Origin: an uncultured Lachnospiraceae bacterium
Lineage (GTDB): Bacteria; Bacillota; Clostridia; Lachnospirales; Lachnospiraceae
Length of the DNA: 64,000 nucleotides
Assembly (NCBI GenBank): GCA_946414885.1
Contig: CAMKQH010000008.1
Coordinates: 1 to 64,000, forward strand
Reading direction: 5' to 3'
Shown here piece by piece: positions 26,763 through 34,691 of the stretch. Every line of letters starts with the position of its first letter. The first letter of the stretch is position 1. The notes beneath the pieces were generated by a model. The model had not been told where the DNA came from. It saw only the letters and a list, made by a program, of their open reading frames with translations, and did no database searches. The translations under genes and the position numbers were made by a program.

Positions 26763-26799
26763 CAACGCTTGCAATTCATCATGCAAGCGTTGCTTTTTT
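26763..26799. terminator. Bidirectional terminator between convergent genes
   Basis: The perfect 11-bp stem CAACGCTTGCA/TGCAAGCGTTG (26763-26773/26782-26792) has an 8-nt loop, with CTTTTTTG after it on the plus strand. On the minus strand a T run (complement of AAAAAAAT, about 26753-26760) follows. It ends the RiPP operon and the convergent dynamin gene. Confidence 0.9.
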
Positions 26800-26814
26800 G
26801 TAAGTCTTTATTCT

Positions 26815-29331
26815 TTATTTCAATTCGCCCCAGATTCTCTGGTTCAGTTCCTTGTCCCTTGCGTCCACGAGGTCGAGCACGGCCTTTGCCTTCTCCTGCA
26901 TCTTGGAGGCTTCCTTCTCGTCATTGATCAGGAATTCCAGATTGCTGGAAATGGTGTTGATGTTGTTCTTGAACTCAGACTTGAGCTCCTCCGTCTTCGC
27001 CTTTGCCACGGCAATGATCTCATTCATGTAAGACTCATACTGCTGCATGGTCGTAGTGGCAAACATGGCCTCAATGTCGTTCTTGTAGGACTTTTTGTCG
27101 TTGGTCGAGAAGATGAAGATTGCCTTCTGCTTGTTGATGTACTCATCCATGCGCAGGGCCTTCAGGGAGGAAGGCGGGATCTGGGTATCGGATACGTTCG
27201 CAATACGTCTTACCAGCTCTTCGTCGATGCCCTGATAACCGGTGATTGTCTTTACGAGGCGGGTGCGGAGATCCTCGATCTGGAGCTTCAGGATGATCTC
27301 GCGGTTTACCTTGTAATATTCATCAATCTCCATCAGGTAACGGTTCAGCTCCTGACGGATCAGGTTGTTTTTCTCTTCGAAAACTTCAGGACGGATGGCG
27401 ATCCACTTCATCTTGTCGGCAATCTTGGATGCCTGGGCCTTGCGCGCCTCGATGATCTCGGTGAAAGCCTGCACCTCAAGGAATCTGGAGTAGATGCTCT
27501 TGGGATTTAAGTCCTCGAGATACTCTGCGCAAGCCTTGTCGATGTCGCTTACCATCGTCGTCTTCATGGTATTGATGTTCTGGGTGATCTGCTCCTTGGA
27601 GAGTCTCGCCTGTGCTTCGATGGCCTTGTAGTCGTCGCGGATGAAGTTGACAACGCTGGAGATGCTGTCATACAGACCCTTTGCCTTTACGGCCAGGGCG
27701 TATTTCTCACCATAGCGGATGATTTCTTTTTCCACGGCGAACATGCCGGAGTTTACGTACACTCTCTGAAGAATGGGATGCAGGCTGTTGTCGCAGGGCT
27801 CATCACACTTTTTGAGCTCTTCCAGACACTCATTCAGCATGCGCTGGGTGTCATTGTCCGCATTCGCCATCTTGTTCAGCTTAAAGTACTGACCCGTCTC
27901 GATCTCGGAATCCTCATTCTTCGTGAGGAGGGGATCCATCACGGGCGTGTTGTTGATCTCATTTCTGTGGTTTGCAAGCCACAGGCGCTCGTCTTCGGTA
28001 TCTACGTTGGCTTCGATGGCCTTTGCTATGTAAGCGGCCTTGGAGGAAACGAAGAACAGACGCTCCGTTGCGAGGTCGATGTACTCGGCCTGCTCATTAT
28101 AGATCTTGTCGGTTTCCTTCAGAGAGATGCCGACCTTCTTGTTCTTTAAGTTCGACAGATCCGTAAGGCTTCTGGTGTCGGCCTGGTTGATGATGTGAAG
28201 CGAACGGGACAGGTCGATGTGTACCTGATCCTTGGTGTCACTGCTCTCGCGGGAGGAGTGGATCAGTTTGTACAGCGTGGAGTTACCGGTACCTTCCATC
28301 TTCGTCGGCTCATAAATGACGATGAGGATGGAGTTGGTCTGCTGCTGCAGGGCCTTCTGTAATACCAGAAGGTGCTCGTTGGAGTTACTGTCCGTACCAG
28401 GGGTATCATAGAACGTAAAGTTCAGGTTCGGGTCAAGCTGGCTGGGATAATATACGTCGATGATCCCGTCCACGTATTCCGTAGCGTCGTCAGACACTGC
28501 GTTGGGAAGCTCATTGATGCTCTTTAAGATCTGGTAGAGCTGCTCATGCTGCTGCAGGTGGAAGACCAGTGCGTTGTTGATCTCGTTCTGGATCTTGCGC
28601 TTTGTGGTCTCGCAGGGACGCTCGGATTCGAAAATGAATTTCTTCTTGGTTTCATTCCAGGCGATGGTCACCACGTTGGGCTGGGAAACGTCTGCAGAGC
28701 AAAGGCTGAAGGAAACGGAAGGATTCTTCGCGTTTCTGATCCGGAACATCTTTGCGGTTTCGGAATTAATGCTCTCGGGCAGGATGCGGCGTCCGATCAG
28801 CGTGTTGATGAACGTGGACTTACCGGAGCTGTACGTTCCCACAAGACACAGGTTGATGTCGCTGCAGCTCATCTGCTCGCGCTTTTTGAAGAAATCCTGC
28901 TTCCTCGTCTGGAAGGACTGCTGGATCTCGGAATCCTTGAGCTCGGAATCAAAAAGATTCAGGGTCTCGTCACAGAAATCGTTGATGCGGCTGAAAATCT
29001 CCGTTACGGAAGGAAGCTCAATGAAATTGCTGAGGGTGAAGCGGTCCTCACCTGCATATTTATTGTACTCCGTGATCTTCTCACAGAAATCCTCGTAATC
29101 CACCTTGGTTCCCTTGAAAACCAAGCTGATCTTTTCGTTAGAGAACTGTTCATAGATGTCGTTAAAAAACTTATTGCCTTGGTTCTGCAATAAGAATTCA
29201 CCGTTCTCGGGGGAATAGGGGATCAGATTGGGACAGATCTTGTAGGGAACTTCCAGAAACTCGCCCTTGACCTTTGCAAGGAAGTGGATCTCCTTCTTGA
29301 CAGGGTGGTACATGATCATTAATTCTTTCAC
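26815..29331 (-). CDS. Dynamin-like GTPase
   Basis: The product is an 838-residue large GTPase read on the minus strand from a GTG with GGGAGG nine bases upstream. The GTPase motifs are clear: G1 GTYSSGKST (about 163-171), G3 YDTPGTDSNS and a G4-like HIINQADTRS. The long C-terminal part is helical, as in bacterial dynamins that bind or remodel membranes. I see no strong transmembrane segment. It has its own near-consensus promoter and is monocistronic. Bacterial dynamins have been linked to membrane repair and phage tolerance; whether this one relates to the adjacent peptide operon is unknown. Confidence 0.87.
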   Translation of the reverse strand: MKELMIMYHPVKKEIHFLAKVKGEFLEVPYKICPNLIPYSPENGEFLLQNQGNKFFNDIYEQFSNEKISLVFKGTKVDYEDFCEKITEYNKYAGEDRFTLSNFIELPSVTEIFSRINDFCDETLNLFDSELKDSEIQQSFQTRKQDFFKKREQMSCSDINLCLVGTYSSGKSTFINTLIGRRILPESINSETAKMFRIRNAKNPSVSFSLCSADVSQPNVVTIAWNETKKKFIFESERPCETTKRKIQNEINNALVFHLQQHEQLYQILKSINELPNAVSDDATEYVDGIIDVYYPSQLDPNLNFTFYDTPGTDSNSNEHLLVLQKALQQQTNSILIVIYEPTKMEGTGNSTLYKLIHSSRESSDTKDQVHIDLSRSLHIINQADTRSLTDLSNLKNKKVGISLKETDKIYNEQAEYIDLATERLFFVSSKAAYIAKAIEANVDTEDERLWLANHRNEINNTPVMDPLLTKNEDSEIETGQYFKLNKMANADNDTQRMLNECLEELKKCDEPCDNSLHPILQRVYVNSGMFAVEKEIIRYGEKYALAVKAKGLYDSISSVVNFIRDDYKAIEAQARLSKEQITQNINTMKTTMVSDIDKACAEYLEDLNPKSIYSRFLEVQAFTEIIEARKAQASKIADKMKWIAIRPEVFEEKNNLIRQELNRYLMEIDEYYKVNREIILKLQIEDLRTRLVKTITGYQGIDEELVRRIANVSDTQIPPSSLKALRMDEYINKQKAIFIFSTNDKKSYKNDIEAMFATTTMQQYESYMNEIIAVAKAKTEELKSEFKNNINTISSNLEFLINDEKEASKMQEKAKAVLDLVDARDKELNQRIWGELK

Positions 29332-29434
29332 TTTTGCTGCCCTCCCGCGGATCGAAAAATATGGGTCCGCACGCCGTTTTTGTGTCTATTTAGTAAAATA
29401 TTTAGTAAACCCAAAGAAAATAACCTCAGTTTTT

Positions 29435-29462
29435 ATTATAACACGTCTTTTTTAAATGTCAA
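29435..29462 (-). promoter_or_regulatory. Promoter of the dynamin gene
   Basis: Reading the minus strand, a perfect -35 TTGACA (29462-29457) and a perfect -10 TATAAT (29440-29435) are separated by 16 nt. Confidence 0.8.
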
Positions 29463-29496
29463 AACAAACAGCTAAACATAAGAAAAGAAATAAAGA

Positions 29497-29525
29497 TTGT
29501 CTCTAAACGGTTTAAATGATATAAT
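29497..29525 (+). promoter_or_regulatory. Promoter of the ricT operon
   Basis: The -35 box is TTGTCT (29497-29502) and the -10 box is a perfect TATAAT (29520-29525), with a 17-nt spacer. It is divergent from the dynamin promoter 35 bp away. ricT probably needs its own promoter here because it is separated from holB. Confidence 0.75.
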
Positions 29526-29614
29526 ATGATAGCTGTTTTATGCGACGAAGCGAGTGATCGCTTCCATGTGGTTGATAGATTTTAGAAAGGGGCCCGGTTG
29601 GGCAGAAGAAGAAA

Positions 29615-31189
29615 ATGGTAAGAGTTGTTGGAGTAAGATTTCGCACGGCGGGAAAGATTTATTTCTTTGATCCGCTGAACTTTACGATAAAGCGCGGGGA
29701 GAACGTGATCGTGGAAACCGCGAGAGGCATAGAATTTGGTACGGTTGTTTCGGACATCCGCGAGGTGGACGAGGCGAACGTGGTGCAGCCCTTAAAGCCC
29801 ATCCTGCGCATTGCAAACCAGAGAGATAAGGAGCAGGAGGCTGGCAATAAGGAGAAAGAGAAAGAGGCATTTAAGATCTGCCAGGAAAAGATCCGCAAGC
29901 ATGGGCTGGAGATGAAGCTCATCGACGCGGAGTACACGTTTGACAACAACAAGGTCCTGTTTTATTTCACTGCTGACGGCAGAATTGACTTCCGTGAGCT
30001 GGTAAAGGATCTTGCAGGAGTATTTAAGACCAGGATCGAGCTTCGCCAGATCGGCGTGCGCGACGAGACGAAGATCATGGGCGGCATTGGCATTTGCGGA
30101 AGACCGCTCTGCTGTCACAGTTATCTTTCGGACTTCATCGCGGTGTCCATCAAGATGGCGAAGGAGCAGAATCTCTCCCTGAATCCCACAAAGATCTCCG
30201 GCGTTTGCGGAAGGCTGATGTGCTGTCTGAAGAATGAGGAGGACACTTACGAGGAGCTGAACAGAAGGCTTCCGAACGTGGGTGATACCGTAACCATGCT
30301 GGACGGAATGAGAGGCGAGGTCCACAGCGTGAACGTGCTGCGCCAGAAGGTGAAGGTGCTGGTGGAATCCGGGGATGACAAGGAGATCAAGGAGTTCGAC
30401 GTGGAGCAGCTCCGTTTCCACAAGCATCACGGCAAGAAGGGTCAGCAGAATGTTTCGGCAGAGGAGCTGAAGGAGCTGGAAAAGCTCGAGAAGGAAGAGG
30501 AAGAAGAGATCGAGGCAGCCGAGAAGGAAGCCGGCACGATCGTTGAAAAAGGACAGCGTCAGGGCGGCAAGGGCGGAGACCGCAAGAACCGTCAGGACAG
30601 GGGTGACCGCCAGAATGACCGCCAAGGCGGAGAAAAACAGGGTGATCGTCAGAATGGCCGTCAGGAAAAGGGCGAGCGCCAGAATGACCGCCGTGAGAAA
30701 GGCGACCGCCAGAACGGCCGTCAGGATCGCGGTGAGCGTCAGAATGACCGTCGCGAAAAGGGCGAGCGCCAAAATGACCACCGCGGCGAGAGACAGAATG
30801 ACCGCCAGGGCGGTGAAGGCCAGGGCAGAAACGAAGGCCAGAACCGGAATGAGGGTCAGAACCGGAATGACGGTCAGGGCCGCCAGGAAAAGGGCGACAG
30901 GAATCAGCGCTCCGACCGCAACCGGAGCCGTCAGGACAGGAACCGCCAGGATCAGGGCAATCGTCAAGATCAGGGAAATCGCCAGGATCAAGGCAACCGT
31001 CAGGAAAGACAAGACGGCAAGGAGCGTCAGGGCAGACCTGAGGGCCGTGACCATCAGGGAAAAACCGAGGGCGGAAACCAGGAAGGAAACAGACAAAACA
31101 GAAATCGCGGGAACCGTCCGTTCCGCAACCGTAACCGCGGCCAGCAGGATGGCGGCGCAAAGGGAAATCAGGACGGCGCGAACGAATAA
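29615..31189 (+). CDS. ricT: PSP1/RicT (YaaT) protein with a long disordered tail
   Basis: The first 275 or so residues are a typical PSP1-domain RicT protein. It has VVGVRFRTAGKIYFF at the start, ICGRPLCCHSYLSDF and CGRLMCCLKNEEDTYEELNR; these cysteines bind an iron-sulfur cluster in the RicAFT complex of Bacillus, which affects RNA processing and development. Residues from about 310 to 524 are a low-complexity tail of Arg, Gln, Asn, Asp and Gly with many short repeats (QNDRREKG-like and NRQDQG-like). RicT of Bacillus is about 275 residues, so the tail is an addition. It may bind RNA. It heads an operon with trmN6 and rsmI. Confidence 0.9.
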   Translation: MVRVVGVRFRTAGKIYFFDPLNFTIKRGENVIVETARGIEFGTVVSDIREVDEANVVQPLKPILRIANQRDKEQEAGNKEKEKEAFKICQEKIRKHGLEMKLIDAEYTFDNNKVLFYFTADGRIDFRELVKDLAGVFKTRIELRQIGVRDETKIMGGIGICGRPLCCHSYLSDFIAVSIKMAKEQNLSLNPTKISGVCGRLMCCLKNEEDTYEELNRRLPNVGDTVTMLDGMRGEVHSVNVLRQKVKVLVESGDDKEIKEFDVEQLRFHKHHGKKGQQNVSAEELKELEKLEKEEEEEIEAAEKEAGTIVEKGQRQGGKGGDRKNRQDRGDRQNDRQGGEKQGDRQNGRQEKGERQNDRREKGDRQNGRQDRGERQNDRREKGERQNDHRGERQNDRQGGEGQGRNEGQNRNEGQNRNDGQGRQEKGDRNQRSDRNRSRQDRNRQDQGNRQDQGNRQDQGNRQERQDGKERQGRPEGRDHQGKTEGGNQEGNRQNRNRGNRPFRNRNRGQQDGGAKGNQDGANE

Positions 31190-31210
31190 GTTAGACCTAG
31201 GAGACGACGT

Positions 31211-31954
31211 ATGTCGGGGGAAATCATACAAAAAGACAAGGAGAGAGTGGATGATCTCCAGCTTTCGGGGCTTCGGATCATCCAGAATCCTGAAAAGTTC
31301 TGCTTTGGCATGGATGCGGTATTGCTTTCCGGTTTTGTGAGGGCGAAACGCGCAGAAATCCTTCTCGACTTATGCACGGGCACGGGGATTTTGCCCCTGC
31401 TCCTCTCCGCGAAGACGGAGTGCGCTCATTTTACGGGCCTGGAGATCCAGGAGGAGAGCGCGGACATGGCGAGAAGAAGCGTTGCACTCAATCACTTGGA
31501 AGACAGGATATCTATTGTTACCGGAGACGTTAAGGAAGCAGGCCAGCTATTTGCGCCTGCCTCTTTTGATTGCATTACTTGCAATCCGCCTTACATGATC
31601 GGGGAACACGGGATCACGAATCCGGACGCGCCCAAGGCCATCGCCCGGCATGAGATCCTCTGTACCTTTGAGGACGTGGCAGCCGCAACGGAGAGGCTTT
31701 TGAAGCCAGGCGGCAGGTTCTTTCTCGTGCACAGGCCGTTTCGCCTGGCGGAGATCATCGTAACCCTGACCAAGCACCGGTTGGAGCCCAAGCGGATGCG
31801 GCTGGTCTATCCTTACGCCGACAAGGAGCCCAACATGGTGCTGATCGAGGCCGTTCGCGGCGCCAACCCGCGACTCACCGTGGAACCGCCCCTCATCATC
31901 TTCGAATCCCCCGGGACCTACTCTCAGGAGATCCGCGACAAATTCGGCTATTAA
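31211..31954 (+). CDS. trmN6: tRNA1(Val) (adenine-N6)-methyltransferase-like protein
   Basis: The product has 247 residues and a class I SAM-dependent methyltransferase fold. The SAM motif LLDLCTGTGILPLLL and the adenine-N6 catalytic motif NPPYM (in CITCNPPYMIGE) are present. QNPEKFCFGMDAVLLSGF is typical of the YabB/TrmN6 family. It lies between ricT and rsmI, as in other Firmicutes. The ATG follows TAGGAGACGACGT. Confidence 0.9.
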   Translation: MSGEIIQKDKERVDDLQLSGLRIIQNPEKFCFGMDAVLLSGFVRAKRAEILLDLCTGTGILPLLLSAKTECAHFTGLEIQEESADMARRSVALNHLEDRISIVTGDVKEAGQLFAPASFDCITCNPPYMIGEHGITNPDAPKAIARHEILCTFEDVAAATERLLKPGGRFFLVHRPFRLAEIIVTLTKHRLEPKRMRLVYPYADKEPNMVLIEAVRGANPRLTVEPPLIIFESPGTYSQEIRDKFGY

Positions 31955-31973
31955 ACGTTACAGAGGAAAAATT

Positions 31974-32831
31974 ATGGCTGGTACGTTGTATTTGTGCGCC
32001 ACCCCCATTGGGAATTTGGGGGATATGACGCCGCGCGTCGTGGAAACGCTAAAGGCCGTGGACCTGATCGCGGCTGAGGATACGAGAAACAGCATCAAGC
32101 TGCTGAATCACTTTGAGATCCATACGCCCATGACGGCATATCATGAATTCAATAAAGTTGACAAGGCGCGGGAGCTTGTGGCAAAGCTCCTTGCGGGAAC
32201 CAACGTTGCCCTGATCACGGATGCGGGAACTCCCGCCATCTCTGATCCCGGCGAGGTTTTGGTGCAGCAGTGCCAGGAGGCTGGCGTGCCCGTGACAAGC
32301 CTTCCCGGCGCCGCGGCGTGCATCACGGCACTGACACTCTCGGGACTTTCCACGAGACGCTTTTGCTTTGAGGGTTTCCTGCCCACGGAGAAGGCGGACA
32401 AGAAGGAGCGTCGCGAGCTGTTAAAGGAATTGGCGCAGGAGAGCCGCACCATGATCCTTTATGAGGCGCCGCATCACCTTAAGGCAACGCTAAAGGACCT
32501 TTTTGATGCCCTTGGAGACCGCAGGATCACTCTGTGCCGCGAACTGACGAAAAAGTTCGAGACCATTCTTCCCACGACGCTTTCCGCCGCGCTTTCGCTC
32601 TATGAGCAGGAGGATCCGCGTGGTGAGTACGTGCTTGTGATCGAGGGCAAAAGCCGCGAAGAAAAACGCTTGGAAGAGCAGGCCTCGTTTGAAACCTTGA
32701 GCATTGAGGAACACGTGGCACGCTATGAGGCGCAGGGCCATGACCACAAGGAAGCCATGAAGCTGGCGGCAAAGGACCGGGGCGTGACCAAACGGGAGAT
32801 TTATGCCTACCTGCATGGCGAGAATAGATGA
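31974..32831 (+). CDS. rsmI: 16S rRNA (cytidine 1402-2'-O)-methyltransferase
   Basis: The product has 285 residues, the family norm. The tetrapyrrole-methylase fold is shown by LYLCATPIGNLGDMTPR at the N-terminus, AAEDTRNSIKLLNHF, LITDAGTPAISDPG and FEGFLPTEKADKKER. It 2'-O-methylates C1402 of 16S rRNA, with RsmH. It lies 20 nt after trmN6 and has AGAGGAAAAATT before the ATG. Confidence 0.95.
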   Translation: MAGTLYLCATPIGNLGDMTPRVVETLKAVDLIAAEDTRNSIKLLNHFEIHTPMTAYHEFNKVDKARELVAKLLAGTNVALITDAGTPAISDPGEVLVQQCQEAGVPVTSLPGAAACITALTLSGLSTRRFCFEGFLPTEKADKKERRELLKELAQESRTMILYEAPHHLKATLKDLFDALGDRRITLCRELTKKFETILPTTLSAALSLYEQEDPRGEYVLVIEGKSREEKRLEEQASFETLSIEEHVARYEAQGHDHKEAMKLAAKDRGVTKREIYAYLHGENR

Positions 32832-32876
32832 TTTCAGACCTAAGCCTTAAGGCGTGAAACGGAGAGGAGCCCATTC

Positions 32877-33050
32877 ATGGCAAACTGTGAATATTGTTGT
32901 TATTATACCTACGACGAAGAGATGGAAGAATACGTCTGCGACGTCAACATGGACGAGGACGATTACGGGAGACTCCTGAGCAACGGTTTCCGGGAATGCC
33001 CGTATTTCAAGGACGGTGACGAATACAAGGTAGTCCGTCATCAGATGTAA
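32877..33050 (+). CDS. Small Cys-rich acidic protein (DUF6472-like)
   Basis: The product has 57 residues, beginning MANCEYCCYYTYDEEMEEY and ending with FRECPYFKDGDEYK. Five cysteines (CEYCC, VCDV, ECPYF) and many acidic residues suggest a metal site. I recall this pattern as DUF6472 in Lachnospiraceae. The ribosome site GGAGAGGAGCCC is strong. It follows rsmI by 45 nt and is probably cotranscribed. The function is unknown. Confidence 0.8.
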   Translation: MANCEYCCYYTYDEEMEEYVCDVNMDEDDYGRLLSNGFRECPYFKDGDEYKVVRHQM

Positions 33051-33091
33051 GCACCACAAGGGGAAGTAACAAAAACTAGAAAACGGTGGGC

Positions 33092-33808
33092 ATGAAATTG
33101 AAGATTAAAAAACCAGTTGTCAATTATTTAAAATTACGTCCGTCTAACGTAAACACGCCGGAATACAAGCACGTGTGGCTCCTCCTTGGCTGGGTGTGGT
33201 ACCTGACCATGTTTGTATTGACGGAACGCTTCATTTCGCCGGAGCGCTGTCACGTGGTCCACAGTTTTATGGATGACGTGATTCCGTTCCACGAGGGCTT
33301 TATCATTTTCTATGATTCCTGGTACGTTTTGTTGGTCGGAACGATCGCGTACTTTTTGTTTTATGACGTGGAGAGCTTTGTTCGGGTGCAGAAGTTCATC
33401 ATTCTCACGCAGATCATCGGCGTCGCGGCATATCTCTTATGGCCCTCCGTCCAATATCTGCGTCCGACGACCTTTCCCCGAGATAACTTTTGCACGAAGC
33501 TGGTGCAGGCCATCTACGGCATCGACACTCCCACGGGCGTATGTCCGTCACTCCATGTGGGATATGCGCTGGCCATCTTTTCCGCTTGGCAAAAAAAGGA
33601 CGGCGTAAAGCTCTTTTGGAAAATTTTTCTTGCCATTTGGGTCTTCTTGATCTGCATTTCTGTCTGTTTTGTAAAACAACATTCTTTTACGGACGTGTGG
33701 ACGGCGACCTTGATGTGCGCGTTTATCGAAGTGACGCTCTTTGGAAGGTATTGGGCCCTGCGGATCCGCGGGTTCCAGGAAAGGATGAGGGTGCGGCACA
33801 ATGGTTAG
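33092..33808 (+). CDS. PAP2-superfamily membrane phosphatase-like protein
   Basis: The product is a membrane protein of about 238 residues with five to six hydrophobic segments. The PAP2 catalytic elements appear as CPSLHVGYA (PSxH) and VKQHSFTDV (with His and Asp). Such proteins dephosphorylate lipid phosphates or transfer a phospho-headgroup; the spacing is also like inositol-phosphoryl transferases. Start ATG at 33092 (a GTG at 33086 is possible; the ribosome site is weak). It overlaps the next gene by 8 nt. Confidence 0.78.
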   Translation: MKLKIKKPVVNYLKLRPSNVNTPEYKHVWLLLGWVWYLTMFVLTERFISPERCHVVHSFMDDVIPFHEGFIIFYDSWYVLLVGTIAYFLFYDVESFVRVQKFIILTQIIGVAAYLLWPSVQYLRPTTFPRDNFCTKLVQAIYGIDTPTGVCPSLHVGYALAIFSAWQKKDGVKLFWKIFLAIWVFLICISVCFVKQHSFTDVWTATLMCAFIEVTLFGRYWALRIRGFQERMRVRHNG

Positions 33809-34649
33809 AAGATGGGGGGACCGCAGGGACGGAAAGCTGATCAGGGACATTGACGCCATGCATTACTGCATGCCGCTCATTTATCCCAATCGCTGTGACA
33901 ATGAAGCGTGCATGACGCTCCACGTCAATCTGGAAAAGACGGAGGAATATCTCCGGCAGAGGGCGAAGGAGAACGCAGGAGATTCCATATCCATGTTCCA
34001 GGTGGTGGTCGCGGCGGCATTAAAGACAATCTGGCTTCGTCCGCAGATGAATCGCTTTATTGTCAATAAGAGCATCTATCAGCGAAACGAAATAACGGCT
34101 GCGTTCGTGGTAAAGAAATCCTTTACGGACGAAGGCGAGGAGACGCTGGCGCGGGTTCAGGCCGAGGCTGGGGACACGCTGGAAACCTTAAGCCGCAAGA
34201 TCCAAGAGCAAATCGAGCATTGCAAGACGGCGACGGATGAGTCCACGGACGCCATGAACGTCATCAAAAAGCTTCCGTTCAAGCGCCTGATCGGTGCCGG
34301 CGCAATTTTCCTGGACCGTCACGGATGGATGCCGAAATCCGTGATCGCAACGGATCCGTACCAATGCTCCGTGGTGCTGTCGAATCTTGGCTCCATTGGC
34401 ATGAATGCGGGTTATCATCATTTGATGAACTGGGGCACGAATTCCATTTTTCTCGTGATCGGGAAAAAGCACAAAAGGATGCATTATGACGAGGATGGGA
34501 ACGCATTGATGCGTAAGGAACTGACCATCTCCGCGACGATCGACGAGAGGATTTCTGACGGTTTCTATTTTGCGAAGACATTGAAGCTGATGAAAAAACT
34601 AATGGAAAATCCAGAGCTTTTGGAACTGCTGATCGAGCAGGAAGTATAA
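33801..34649 (+). CDS. E2-like (CoA-dependent) acyltransferase fold with altered catalytic His
   Basis: The product has 282 residues and the chloramphenicol acetyltransferase/E2 catalytic-domain fold, with VLSNLGSIGM, the trimer-forming GYHHLMNWGT and the C-terminal TISATIDERISDG. In E2 enzymes that site is DHRxxDG with catalytic His; here it is DERISDG, with Glu at the His position. There is no lipoyl domain, so this is not a pyruvate dehydrogenase E2. It may have changed chemistry or be a binding protein. It overlaps the PAP2 gene by 8 nt, so they are coupled. Confidence 0.75.
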   Translation: MVRRWGDRRDGKLIRDIDAMHYCMPLIYPNRCDNEACMTLHVNLEKTEEYLRQRAKENAGDSISMFQVVVAAALKTIWLRPQMNRFIVNKSIYQRNEITAAFVVKKSFTDEGEETLARVQAEAGDTLETLSRKIQEQIEHCKTATDESTDAMNVIKKLPFKRLIGAGAIFLDRHGWMPKSVIATDPYQCSVVLSNLGSIGMNAGYHHLMNWGTNSIFLVIGKKHKRMHYDEDGNALMRKELTISATIDERISDGFYFAKTLKLMKKLMENPELLELLIEQEV

Positions 34650-34691
34650 ATTGAGCGTTTTAAGCGTGGTGACGCAGAAGGAGGCGGGTAC

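Noticed and set aside
29792..31231. A 479-codon open frame on the minus strand opposite ricT
   Set aside because: It is the antisense of the repetitive RicT tail and body, reads as Leu/Ala/Val-rich low complexity, has no ribosome site, and ricT itself is a clear family member.
33801..34649. E2 component of pyruvate dehydrogenase
   Set aside because: No lipoyl or peripheral-subunit-binding domain, no E1/E3 genes nearby, and the catalytic His is replaced.
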